DNA of 64,000 nt from Malania oleifera (taxonomy: Eukaryota; Streptophyta; Magnoliopsida; Santalales; Ximeniaceae): contig NC_080422.1 in the NCBI RefSeq assembly GCF_029873635.1, positions 662,001 to 726,000 on the forward strand, read 5' to 3'. Numbering within the stretch: position 1 is the first letter of the stretch; the number at the start of each line of letters is the position of its first letter. A program made the translations under genes and the position numbers. Shown one piece after another: positions 33,275-45,455 of the stretch. Below the pieces are notes generated by a model, which saw only the letters and a list, made by a program, of their open reading frames with translations, searched no databases and was not told where the DNA came from.

Positions 33275-34357
33275 TCATAAACACATTACTTGCGCCTCTA
33301 GCAGTATTTGTCTCAGTTGGGGCAAGTGTGTAGACACGCGCTGGGACGTCGCGAGCACTGGATTGTTCCTCCGATTCTGATTAGGAGCGGGTGCATTGTT
33401 CGGTGGTCCCTGACACTCCCAGGCTATATGGTTGTATCTTTCGCACCTATAACACACAACACCCTTGCCTCGACATTTACCCGAATGCCTCTGATTGCAC
33501 CGAGCACAATAAGGGCATGACGAATCGCCCTGAGGTCCTCGATCCTCCCTATCTAGCCTCTGACCCATAGTATCTCTGTCTCCCCTCCATGAACTCTATC
33601 TTATATCTGCATGGTAACTGGGAGGCATGGGTTTCTTCCTCCACTCTGATGTTTCATCACCTCTCAGTAGACTTAACTCCTCTACGGTGGCTTTATCCAC
33701 CAGTTCTAAGAAGTCTTGTATCTGAAAAATTGTCACATGCTCGTGGATCCTTTGGTTCAAACCCATTTCAAATATTCGCACCTTTTGATATTCATTCGAG
33801 ACCAAGAAAGGAGCGAAGCAAGAAAGCTCCATGAACCTAACAGCATACTGTTGTATTGTGAGGTGCCCCTGAGTTAGATTGAAAGATTCCTCTGCCTTCA
33901 CATTCCTGGTGGTAGCGAGGAAATACCGGTCATAAAAGACCTCCTTGAAACGTTCCTAGGTCATCTCCATGGGTACTGCTCACCGCTCTTCCAGCAGCTT
34001 CACCGCTTGCCACCATCGCTCGCCCTCTCCTGTCAGCTTGAAGGTGGCGAAGAGATCCTTCTGTTGCTTAATGCAATTCAAAACTGCCGGGATTTTTTCC
34101 ATCTCCTACACCCATGTCTTGGCCATGATTCGATCATTACCACCTGCAAAAGCAGAGCATTTTAGGTGGGTGAATTGATTGATTGAGTAGCCCTGGTTCA
34201 CAGGTGGGTAGCTCAATCCCTCGGGGTCCCGTCTCATCTCTGCCCTAACCTGTCAGGCTATACCTCACAGTAGTTTGAAGGTTTCAATCTCATCTCTGCT
34301 GGAAGCCCCCAACTCGTTCTCCCCTCCAGCATCCATGCCTTTACCTCTGGGATCCAT
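33275..34357 (-). pseudogene. Family F gag 2
   Basis: Starts at the minus-strand ATG at 34357 (MDPRGKGMDAGG) and matches gag 1 throughout. Core motifs include [51 protein letters not shown] and IQDFLELVDKATVEELSLLR. The zinc knuckle region is YCARCNQRHSGKCRG then CYRCERYNHIAWEC. TAG stops at Gln and Trp positions and a terminal frameshift near 33350 inactivate it. No pol follows. It differs visibly from gag 1, so the two units have diverged since duplication or came from different parents. Confidence 0.87.
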
Positions 34358-34810
34358 CCTGAAGATAGGATGGAGGCAAGTTTAAAATTTCCACATTTTA
34401 ACATAACTGGCCCAGTTATAAAACAAGAAACCAAATTAATATTCAAATCCTCAATTAAACATCCAACACCCAATTAATCACAGTCATCAAATTACAATAC
34501 TTAAATTATCAGAACTCCCTTTCAGAGGTTTATCCCCATAAATCAACCATCCTTACCTTTAGGTTCTACTTCCAAGTTGCTGTCTCTCTACTTGGAAACA
34601 TCATCGTCAATGGATTTACCAAGATTTTCTAAAGCTAGTTACTGCTTCAGAAAAAACAAAAGACCATCAAGAGATTTCTGCTCCCAAGCTTACAAAACAA
34701 AAACTCAAAATCCTAACAATGTCCCGATCTACCCATTTCTATCATTGTCCAAACTCGAACCTATACTCTAGTATTAATCCATCCTAATGTATGCAGAACC
34801 TAATTCCTAA

Positions 34811-34822
34811 GCTCTGATACCA
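34811..34822 (-). other. Primer-binding site of F gag-2 unit
   Basis: Minus strand TGGTATCAGAGC, a perfect tRNA-iMet complement, three bases inside the LTR at 34826. Confidence 0.9.
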
Positions 34823-34825
34823 CTT

Positions 34826-36164
34826 TGTCATGCCCCGAACTCGCCAGGTGGGGCCCGAGGTGTGATGATACCATCGATCGTCTCTAATACCATTCACGCG
34901 GCGAAAAATAATAAACGACCTCTAATAAAATACCAGAGTTTTATACTATTCAACCCAAAATGTATATCCATCTATCCATACACTTCATATTACATAACCA
35001 ACATTTAAAGCATAAATTGTACATATGACTGTTCTTACAATCACCCAAAATTTCCAAAGTTCTCAACCCTGCCCCGGAACTTTCTAAACTCAATCACCTG
35101 AAGGACATGAAAAGTTAAATAATACGCTAGAGTGAGACACCTCTCAGTAAGGACAAAGTAAACTATAATAGTGTGTGACAGACGAGCTTTTAGTAAACAT
35201 AAAATACAATCATTTATTAATCAACTACAACTAACAACAGACATGCAAACTGCATATAAGATATATTCGTTTCTTAATCCACCACAACAAAGAATACACA
35301 TACATATCCACGCACACATACATAAATATTTACAGGCTAAAGTTCTCGAAGATAGCGAAGATTAGACGCCCATACATGTACCTTCCATCTGCTCTGATAC
35401 CGTTTGTAACTTTCCCCATTTTATTCAGTTACTACAATTGATACTTATTAGGGCACTCACCTTTCTCAGTAAGCCCTCAAGCAGAGAGTTTTACTCTACC
35501 CGAATTATTTAAGCATTTAAATTTAGGTAAATAAGCTCACACACAATCAACACTAACATATCCCAGAATCTTCATATACAATGCCACAACACATCCACAC
35601 AGGATACTACACACTTCATTCACACCCACACAGGGTCCATCTCCACACAGAATTCACAACCACCTAGGTTGCTACACAAGCTTCACAACCACACAGGTTA
35701 CCATTCCACACACACAACCATGTTCATAGTAAATTAGTAAAATGAACTCCTCATTCCAGTGCCAATGTTTTACCCCCTTTATATAAATGACCATATAATG
35801 ACCTCCTCATGCCACTGCCAACTTTATATGGTAATTTATATTAGGTACGATATAACGACCTCCTCACACCACTGGTAACATTATATCGCAATTTACATGA
35901 ACAACAATACACATCAATTACATAACCAATCATCCAGGTACATCAATGCATTCACCACAGTATTCACAACCAGGCAGAATTCACAAAGTAGTATTCACAA
36001 AAAAATATTTTTCATAAGCAGGCAGTATTCTCAACTAAATAGTTTTCACAATCATTTAATTATAAAGGATTATTCTCATGCCACATGTTTTTTTTTTTTT
36101 TTCTAACTATAACTTATATTCAAAACCATCATTTTTCAAATGCCTAAACCGTTCAAAAATCATA

Positions 36165-36231
<67 letters not shown>

Positions 36232-36859
36232 GACTTTTATATTTGAAACAAACCAGTTCAAAATTAATAAAAATGAATATAACTAACTCCCCTGACATGT
36301 TTTTCCGAAAACAGCCCAAAACGAATGGGAAAGCGAAACCCAAGCTTTTTGCACTCGCCGTCGAAACTGATCCGGCAACCTGAGAAAGAAGAGAGAGGTA
36401 ATCCGGGAGCGAGGGTAGCTTCGAGTGCATGTAGAAATGAGAGAGAGTCACGTGAGAAATGAGAGAGAGAGGGAAGTTCGGAGCTGAGCGAGAGAGAAAA
36501 TGATTTATCCTAAAAAAAAAATGAGTGAACTTCTATTAATAGGTGAGCTGCCCCACAGGAAATCGTCGATAGTTTTTCTGTGCTTTACGAAACCGTCGAC
36601 GGTTTCGCTCTTGTAATGCTCTCAGAAGACTAAACCATTGACTGTTTTTCTGGCCACCCTGAAACCGTCGATGGAAAACCTGAGTTAGAAAATACTGAGA
36701 GCCTTTCTGGAGGAAACTGGCGATGGATTTGTTTGGGCTTCCCCAAAACCGTCGACGGTTTTGTCCTATCTTTTACCGATTTCTTATTTTTCCTTTCCTT
36801 TACTTAGTTCCCTTTTCTTTTATTTATTTTATTTTATTTTCTAGGTTTGGGTTATTACA
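34826..36859 (-). repeat. Family F LTR 3 (outer 5' LTR)
   Basis: A 2034-base LTR from TGTCATGCC (34826) to GTTATTACA (36859). Contains a long AT microsatellite (36168-36230), a short GA tract and a full palindrome array (36545-36775). Confidence 0.9.
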
Positions 36860-37369
36860 CGTACACATGTCATACATAAAAGTACAAATAGTGTAATCAT
36901 TTTATAAGAAAAAAATTATTATTAGTTTTTAAAAGTAAGGCAAAACATTCTTAAAAAACTAAATTCATGAAAAAATAGATAAATTTGAATTGAAAATTTC
37001 TCTTTCAAATAGGTTAAGAAACCTAAAAAAAATGCTTTCAATTAATTAAACATAATCACATTAGATTTGAATACTAAATAAATGTGCAGTCTAAAATAAA
37101 ATATTTAATTTCCTTTAATGTCTATCATTTACATAAATAATAATGCAAATTCTAACAAATAAGACTAGAAATTATTAAAATTATAGATGTAGAAGTAATC
37201 CCAAATAGAAATTTATAATTATTTAAAATAAAAAAGACTCATTATTGGACCATTATGTAAAAAAAAAAAAAAATAATAGCAATTATAAAGATTTCAGGTA
37301 TCAAATCACAATTTAGAAAATCACAATAAATTCATTAATATTCTTATTGGAAGAAGTCATATATTGAGA

Positions 37370-37432
<63 letters not shown>

Positions 37433-37434
37433 TA
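36860..37434. other. AT-rich intergenic DNA with (AT)n tract
   Basis: Very AT-rich with no ORF or LTR features; a long (AT)n tract occupies about 37372-37427. Nothing else recognised. Confidence 0.6.
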
Positions 37435-37784
37435 GGCAAAAAACACTAACTTTCCCTAAGATTTGATGAAAAAATTTGGAACTCGCCTTAATTTTAAAAA
37501 TAACATTGATCTTTCTTAGAGTTTGACAAAAAGACACAATTAACTTCCTTGATGCTTGACAAAAACATATGAACTTTCCAATTATTTGCAAAAGCACAAA
37601 CACTAAAAAGGGGTGGTGTTGTCCCAAAAATCAAATTTCAAAGAGAGTTATGTGGAATTCTTAAAACTTTGATGGAGGACTAGCCGCCTCTTTCTTCAAA
37701 TTTCAAGAGAGGTTTGTGAATTTTTTGAAACCTTAGGAGAGATCTATGGCTTTTAACTAATTTTCAAGGAATATGTCTTTTGCA
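37435..37784. repeat. Short dispersed repeat, copy 1
   Basis: Starts GGCAAAAAACACTAACTTTCC and ends ATATGTCTTTTGCA, giving imperfect inverted ends. Inside are repeated phrases like 'tttgacaaaaagacac' and 'aggtttgtgaat'. Two further copies are at 40197-40425 and 42863-43146. It may be a non-autonomous DNA transposon. I cannot name the family. Confidence 0.45.
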
Positions 37785-37929
37785 CCAAAATTTTTATCTA
37801 TATTATGATATAAATATTAAAATTTAATATTTTGCATGACTTAACTAAAGCATTCACATTATGTATATATATATCACATCCTATGTTTTAAAGATCTTTT
37901 TGTCCTATATTTACATCATGTAATAATGG

Positions 37930-38330
37930 CGAGTGAAATAAAAAAATTTAATAATATGCTTTTTAACTCATTCATCCCTCAAGCTTTTTTTGAACATAAT
38001 AAACACTTTTGCTAATTCCTCTCTAGGAGCACATCGATGAATAAGGTCTCAAAATTTACGATAATAATCGGTAATATGAGAAGAAAGTTGTCCAACACTA
38101 TGCAGATGGGCCATTAATTGCTCCATGTAGAAATGTGGATCATATTTCTCTCCTAAAATGTATCTCATTATGATCATGTGAAAATTGGAAGTCTAAAATA
38201 AGAAACTTTGATTTAGCTAAGTAGATACTTTGTTAATTGATCGCATAATTCTACCACTTAAAAAATAATTTTTCAAATCATCCAACCAATCTAAAAAAAA
38301 ATGAGGACTTAAGAAATCCTCAAAAGGCAA
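37930..38330 (-). pseudogene. Decayed gypsy gag fragment
   Basis: Read on the minus strand, two stops apart, this gives DPHFYMEQLMAHLHSVGQ, SSHITDYYRKF, DLIHRCAPREELAKVF and FKKSLRDE, the Retrotrans_gag pattern. Further upstream near 38290, DWLDDLKNYF resembles the usual start of that domain. Frameshifted between these parts. No LTRs, zinc knuckle or pol are visible nearby, so it is an isolated relic. Confidence 0.6.
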
Positions 38331-40196
38331 AAGGACATTTAAGTTTTACCAATTGTTGAGCATTGCTAGCTAAGTGGGAACTAGGTATGTGGAATTGACT
38401 CGTCATTTTTTTTTTTTTTTTTTAAATGAGTGGGAAAATACGGACTGATGCAAATTCAAAGAAGTTCCAGTTAGATAAATGACATTAAATCAAATGCAAT
38501 GCTACCAAAGGTTCTTGTGCTAACCTTTGGTGTCTTCAAATATTTTTCTTCAACTTCTCATAGATCGATGCACCAAGAAATCCATTTATAAACTTGAAAA
38601 AGGGTGGTAGCATACTGAACTTACCATGTGAAAGTATATATCAAAAAGTAGAAAATGAATTTCGTGGGAAGGAAAATAGAAAAACTAATTTATCGCATTA
38701 AAGCTTAGAATATCACACTTGTGTCTCAATCTAAATGTTGGCAAGCCTTCAAAATTTGACAAGCTAAGTCTTGTACTATAGATCAAAATATCTCAAACCC
38801 AAGTCAAAATATCATCCAAAAAATCCATAATATCATGACTAAACTCATTTTCTTGTGATTTTGGAAAATGCAAAAGATTGGTAGTTTCTCACATGCACAT
38901 TCCCGACGTGTGGGTTACCATCGAGGCTCCTTTAATGGTGATATTTTGAATTGAATAGCAATAAATCAAGTGCTGCGGAGATGATTGGTAGTCGTGGTGG
39001 TGGTGGTATGTTAAGAAAACACTAGCAAATAAAGAACTTTAAACGATTATCGACGGATTGAATTTAAAGTGGCATGTGGGACCACACCTCTAGTCAGATA
39101 AAGGGGAAATTAATTACTTGTAGGAAAAGACCTTTCACGTGATTTCGTTCAGTGATAGTGATGGTGGTGTACGTGATGAGATTATACCTAGAAAGTGGAG
39201 TTATTTTTAAAATTAATAACTAGAAATATTTTCAAACCAATATAAGTCATTACTAGTACAATATAAACATATATATCTAAAGTTGTTAATCGGTGATTTA
39301 ATCTCCATCAATTGGCTAGCTTTGCCTCTATCCCAAGAACATATATATATGATAAATTTGTTGTGTTTAAAAATGCTATTAGCTAGTTTAATTGTCATTG
39401 TTGAATTTATCTATATATGGTTGATGTATGAATGCATCTATACGCAGGTAAGCATGTTTACGCTTCGTTTACGAGTATAGATTTTCAAACTTAAATTAGA
39501 TTTGGATCAAAATTTAGACAAAATTTAAAATAATTTTATATTTTGTCTTATTTATCAACATAAATCCAAATTCAATGTCTCTTCAGATATAGGATTAATA
39601 AATTTAATTACCTAAATACCAAATAAAATTAAGTTTATATTCGTATGAACGGACCCCTTTTCAGATATAGGATTAATGAAAAAAGAGCGGAAACAAGAAA
39701 AGGGATGAGAGAGGAGTTACTGATGTATAAACGAGACGAGAGTTTAGTGTTAATTGATTAATTAATTCATTAGTTAAGTGGGGATGGACGATAATAAGGC
39801 TGTGGGATATCGTTACCGTTGTCTGTGTGGCTGTTCCCTCTCACAAACACAGCCCCTACACTACACACTACACGCTACTCCCAACATGTACTCTACTGAT
39901 CACTCACTGTATATGTTCATCGTCCGTTCGGCCATCCAGTAGTACTATAGCAGTTAGCTAGCTATGCTATATATATATATATATAACCCTAACCCTAACT
40001 AGCTGCCTACCCAGCAGCCATCATTACCCTACCTCACATTATATTCATACTCACATTCACATTCAAGCTGCTGCTGCTGCATGCATGCTGGGTACAGTAT
40101 ATATGCAGTACTGGCCGGGACGACGGGACCCATCCACCGATTTATTACCACGTGTCCCGCCGGATGTTTACTCCATGCTACCTTCCTACCAACCAT
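38331..40196. other. Intergenic DNA, unassigned
   Basis: AT-rich with no supported gene. The part 39690-40196 is less AT-rich and contains a CACGTG G-box (about 40151), a plant telo-box-like 'aaccctaaccctaac' (about 39985) and CTAGCTAG runs. It resembles promoter or leader DNA, but no adjoining coding region is visible. Confidence 0.4.
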
Positions 40197-40425
40197 TGAG
40201 GTTTCTAAAACGTCAAAGCATCCCCTTAGATTTTATGAATTTTAGGGACTCTCTATGAATTTGTCAAATAAAATTTTTTTTAAGAAAAATTTTATCTTTT
40301 TGACAAACATTAAGGTAGGTTTGTGAGATTTCTAAAACTTTATGCAAGGTTTGTAGTGTTTTTAAATTTTCAAAAGAGATTTCTGTCTTTTTATCAAATC
40401 TTAAAGAAGATAAGTGTCTTTTGCC
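40197..40425. repeat. Short dispersed repeat, copy 2
   Basis: Ends AAGTGTCTTTTGCC like copy 1. Internal phrases 'aggtttgtgagatttctaaa' and 'tttttgacaaac' recur. The left end is poorly defined. Confidence 0.4.
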
Positions 40426-40634
40426 TATAAAATAAAATAAAATAAAAACTCAAAGTAACTTCATTAAGTATCTAGTTTTCAAAGTCTATGTTCATTGAAT
40501 CTGAGGTTATATGTTTGACGTTAGTGTTCTCAACTCATTAATTATCAATTGTGGTTGTCTGAAAAATTAATCAAGGAGAAAGAGGGAAATATTGTACACT
40601 TAATTTGTTGCTAAGCAATGCTAACAACCTAGAA

Positions 40635-40675
<41 letters not shown>

Positions 40676-42483
40676 ATACAGTTAATAAATGTTTGCAAAT
40701 ATGAATTCTAGGATTTAGATTTAAATTTATATGGGTTTAGAAGACATTTGATATACATTTATATTATGTTTTGTCTAAATCCACAGAAATTAATGTAAAT
40801 TTATTAACGTCTAAGTACATGTTTCTTAAATAATTTAACTATAAAATAAGATATAAGGTAAAATAGTATAAATAAGATAGTAAGCATAACACCTTAAAAG
40901 GAATAAAAAGTTGTCGTCCAAATATATATATATATATATATATAGATTGGGCATCATCAAGTCACTCCCCCCCTCCACTATTCTTCCATCTCAGATCTCA
41001 CTTATGGCCTTCTTTTCAATATTGCATCAAGTAAATACTTTTCTCATCAAATGATACTATGCATACATGGTAGTCATCATTGCCGTCATATATGCTCTTA
41101 ATTAATGATACGTACAGCTACTTTTTCCATGCATAAATCCAAACAGTACATATAGTGTATGCACATTTTGATTATAGATCTGAAAATTTCTGTAACTTTT
41201 GTTCTTTTCTAAATTTTGTTCACAACTGGTGGGCATAGAGTTAATTTTTTTTTTTTTTTTTGGAAACATATAACATCATTATAAAGCGATTCTTTAAACA
41301 AGACAACGGTTGAAGGCGTGGCCTAAAACCATCCTCCTAAATCAGTGAAAATATAAGAGAACTCTTCACAATTTAAGATTCACAAAAGGGTATTGGACCT
41401 AGATAGGTTTGAGACAAATTTCAATCTCAAAGAAAATGGGTCAAAAAAGATGTGCACGTTAATTTCATATGTATTTGTTCAATAGGATTGTTACAGGAAT
41501 GAAAAAACACAAAAATGAAGACAGCATCACATAAATTATCTTTCAGATTGATTTAGTTACTTGTTGGGTAACTAAAATAAACACTTGATGAGAAGTGCGA
41601 GTGCAAACAATTTTTTAGAATTACATAAAGATTTGTGCACCCCACTTGTCTCGAGACATCAATGGAATTAGCATTCTATATCATTTGGGACAGATTGTTG
41701 ACTAACATTTCATCTTTTGATATCAATAAAATGGTAAAAGTGTAATTCTCTTAATGAGTGATTGTGTACTACATACTACTAACCAAAAATAAGTTTCATA
41801 TTTTCTTTTCTGAAACTTGGGGAGCATGCACACAAAAAACACACATGCACATGATTAATCTATTTATTTTCCGATCGATCCACTACAATACAATCAACTT
41901 TTGTATTTATTCATTATTCAATTCATTTATTTTAGTCTTGACTGTGTTGTTTCATTAGATTACAACATTTTCTTGAACTATTTAATTTGTTGTGTAATTG
42001 AGATCTAATGAGCCTCTCAATATACTAGAAAAATCTATAATTACACTTACAAGTAACCTAATTAGGCACAACTATTGCTTTTGTATGCAAGAAATCAAAT
42101 AGTAAAAAATTGAGAATTTTCCATTGTTGTGAATACGACCCGAAAGAGTACTATACATACAAAGAAAAACAAAAGAAATGGAACAAAAAAATCACTAGTA
42201 ATTTCATATAATTATAGAGTGCCTAATTAAATATCCTGTGTGAAAAATTTGAAATGTAACCATCATATAAATAGAGTACATCATCTTAAACACTTCAATG
42301 GACAGCCATTGAATATCAGTGAGCCGCATCTCAACATCCAAACTCTTAAGAATTTTAAGTATAAATGCACATGCAGTGTGTATGCTTCTGCAACTTAAAA
42401 AATGAGGTATATAAATTAACAAATAAAATTGAACAAGTATGCATTTCTTTTTAATAATTCGGGGATTCCAGTCACCATCACAC
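40426..42483. other. AT-rich intergenic DNA, unassigned
   Basis: No gene or LTR recognised. Contains (AT)n tracts at about 40639-40668 and 40922-40944, and a poly-T run at 41246-41261. Confidence 0.5.
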
Positions 42484-42862
42484 CACATTAGACACTATGG
42501 TGTGACACAAAATCCCGAGAGGGGGAGAAATTATACCGTCCATCCATTGATGCACCACTGGTAATTCACTAGCATAACGCCTCAAGGGGGAATCATGTTA
42601 GGTGGTTTAGGGTCTTCTCAACCCCAAAAGGTAGCTCATGGGGTGAGACTTTCCCTCACACTTAATAACTGACCAGCATTAGGTGGTTTAGGGCCTTCTC
42701 AACCCCAAAAGTTAGCTCATGAGGTGAGATTTTCCCTCACACTTAATAACTAACCACCAGCCCCTTCCATAACCAATGTGAGATAACCCTAATAAATCAA
42801 ACTCGTGACCTTAGGATCACCAAAGTTACAAGTTTGATCTTATCACTTGAGTTGGCTTGACT
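42484..42862. repeat. Dispersed repeat with an internal ~83-base duplication
   Basis: The segment 'aggtggtttagggtcttctc' to 'cttaataactgacca' (42600-42675) is repeated at 42682-42758 with a few substitutions. The flanks include 'gtgaccttaggatcaccaa', a phrase I associate with multicopy plant repeats. No coding potential. Confidence 0.5.
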
Positions 42863-43146
42863 GGACAAATTAAAGCCATTAACCTCCCATGATATTTGGT
42901 AAAAAGACAATGACATCTCTTGAGGTTTCAAAATTTCTCGAAATCTCTCTTGAAGTTTCAAAAATTTCAATGACTCCTGAAATTTGTTAAAAAGACACAA
43001 ACCTCCCATAATATTTTACAAAAATATAATTTTTTTTGGGAAAAGTTTTGATCTTTTTGTTAAATCTCACGGGAGATCTATAACATTGTTAATACTTCGG
43101 GCGAAATCTGTCTTTCTAGAAAAACTTAGGGGAGGTTTCTTTTGCC
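42863..43146. repeat. Short dispersed repeat, copy 3
   Basis: Ends AGGTTTCTTTTGCC. Repeated phrases 'ttggtaaaaagacaatgac', 'ttgttaaaaagacacaaac' and 'gaggtttcaaaatttc' match copies 1 and 2. Confidence 0.45.
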
Positions 43147-44760
43147 CTATTAATTATGATGATGATGATGATGATGTGTGTGTGTGTGTGTGTAACGATC
43201 ATTTGTCTTGGGCAGTATGATGATCTACATCAACATGCATAATATAGATTTCGAAGAAGAAGGTAGCTAGAAAAACAATCGAGACCTTTTCCTTTCCAAA
43301 ATGAAGATATCCTTTAGTTAATTCTTCCACATCATATATATGTACATCCATCTCGATCCAGTGAACCTGCAAGAATGAATGTTATTACAAAACGAATGTA
43401 GTCATGATATATAATACATTAATTGCCAGGGTACATATATTAGTTCTTGTTTATGAATTGAATGAACAGAGGGAGAGAATTGAAATGCAGGTAAACCTAA
43501 GATATATACAATTAAGCATCATAGCAAGCACCAGCATACATGCAAGCTTTTGTTTCCAAATTAATTCCACAGAGGAAGTACTTCCTTAATTAGAATATTT
43601 AATTAAGAGAAGAGAATCTCTCCCTACCAAAAGAAAAAAGGAAAGATAAAGCTTTGTGTATGTTTTTATTATATATATTGTTTGGTAATCACAAAGCTAG
43701 GCACAAGAATATTAATGACTCTCCCCGGCCAGCCTATGTAGATAGATCCATGCATGAACATATGCTCCAAGGTAGCCAGCTTGATTGGGCTATCTCCAAA
43801 ATCTTCATTTGCCACGTGAAGATGCTTCTTTTTTCTTTTTTTTTTATCTAAAGCATGATGATTAGGTGAACTTAATCTGAAAGCAGAAAAAAAAAAAAAA
43901 TGAAAAGTAGTAGGAATGCTAATCAAAAGGTAATTTTTTCATGCCTCCCGAAGAGTACCAATTAATATTGTAATCCCAAATTGTAATCCTAGCTAGATGG
44001 AAGAATATATAAACTTAAAATTAAGCTAGCTAGCTACACAGCAACAAATATATATATATCTTCTCCAAAACACTCGAGAACTCCAACAAGCCTGATATGC
44101 ATGATCAAATTTTGTTCTTGATTTGAGCAAATATCAAATTTCATGATCAATCAAAGTACAGTCGCTTAGTTCATAAAGCAAAAGTTTAATTACCTTCAAA
44201 TAATCAGTAACCCTTAAGTGGGAAATGAGAAAGGGGATGAATAATAAAGTGGGAGGCATATCATGCAGTCATGCTAAGCAAACTTTCTAAAATAGAGTTA
44301 AGTACAACAGTAAGTTAAAGATAATGTTGTTGACTTTCAAAAAGAAAAAAAAGTGTCCACAAATACTGTTTCATTAATTTATTATGCTTTAAAAGAATTT
44401 TTTTTGGGGGTGAACGTCAAAATGTCAATCAAGTTGGATGTTCTTAACTTTCTTTTGATTGTATAGATTTTTTACTTTTTATTTTTTCATACCTAGATGT
44501 TCTTTAGATTCAAGTTCAATGCACTACGTTTTCTTGTATATGTTCATTATAAGAAGCCTACAGAAGCAATGTCCTGCATGCGTTTTATAATTAAGTTAGC
44601 ATCACTAATATTATGTGTGCATGTCTGAGAGAGAGAAAGAGATAAAATACATCATCCAGGCCATTACTTTTTTTTTTTTTTTTATGGATTTGGAGTAATG
44701 ATTAAAATTATCTATAATTAATAGTCAACAAGAGACACAAGTAGTAATAATACGGATCAA

Positions 44761-44812
<52 letters not shown>

Positions 44813-44982
44813 GGGGAAGGGATGAACTTAATCACCCTCCCAAATCTTGAAAAATGCAGGAAAACTCTTCCCAATCCAGGTGAGACAACAAAGAAATGGA
44901 TTTAGTCCAAAGATACAAATTTGATAAACACTTATCATACACCTTCGAAGCAGAAGAGTGGACATGCATGTATGTCGAGTGA

Positions 44983-45455
44983 ATACATTTAAGAATTCTA
45001 TTAAAAAGCATATTAATGAACAATGAAACAACTAGATTTGCCCTCATGGACTGGACCTCCATCTTATATGGTTGTGTTAAATTTTAATTAGTTGTGTTAA
45101 TTAAACTAGGCTAAATAATATATAGTTAGCACATAAGCACAATATATAAATTTGGAAAAATTAATCACAATTCCTTATCCCATGAAATGCAAAGTTTCAC
45201 TCAACGTACATGCATGACTATACTCATGATCATATATATATATACATTTAAGAATTCTATTTAAAAGCATATTAATGAACAATGAAATAGCTAGATTTGC
45301 CCCCATAGGCTGGACCTCGATCCATCGTATATAGTTGTGTACAATTTTAATTGGTCATTTTAATTAAATTAGGCTAAACAATATATAGTTAGCACATAAA
45401 CATATTATATTAATTTATAAAAATTAATCACAACTCCTTATCCCGTGGAATGCAA
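44983..45455. repeat. Tandem duplication, ~259-base period
   Basis: The segment starting 'atacatttaagaattctat' at 44983 recurs at 45242. Both copies run through 'aatgaacaatgaaa', 'gctaaataatatatagttag' or its variant, and 'ccttatccc'. They differ by scattered substitutions, so the duplication is not recent. Confidence 0.85.

Larger units (their letters stand above)
27527..36859 (-). mobile_element. Tandem gag-only gypsy array F: LTR-gag-LTR-gag-LTR
   Basis: On the minus strand the order is: LTR (36859-34826), PBS, gag 2 (34357-33275), PPT, LTR (33112-31115), PBS, gag 1 (30645-29545), PPT, LTR (29399 to about 27527). The middle LTR has a PPT on one side and a PBS on the other, so it serves both units. 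Neither unit has any pol sequence. Such arrays can arise by unequal recombination between LTRs or tandem integration. I see no matching target-site duplication (CGTAC follows 36859), and the far-left LTR end is eroded, so the array has lost its left terminus. Confidence 0.88.

Noticed and set aside
27527..36859. CRISPR-like repeat and spacer pattern from the regularly recurring GTCGAC palindromes and the CCACACAGG repeats
   Set aside because: Spacing is irregular, repeats are short and degenerate, and all lie inside LTRs of plant retroelements. A eukaryotic nuclear context excludes CRISPR.
37313..37627. Minus-strand ORF of 104 codons across the (AT)n tract
   Set aside because: It is largely Ile-Tyr repeat translation of the AT microsatellite, and the rest falls in the short dispersed repeat.
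39980..40000. Interstitial telomere repeat block
   Set aside because: Only about two and a half AACCCT units; better described as a telo-box-like promoter motif or chance.
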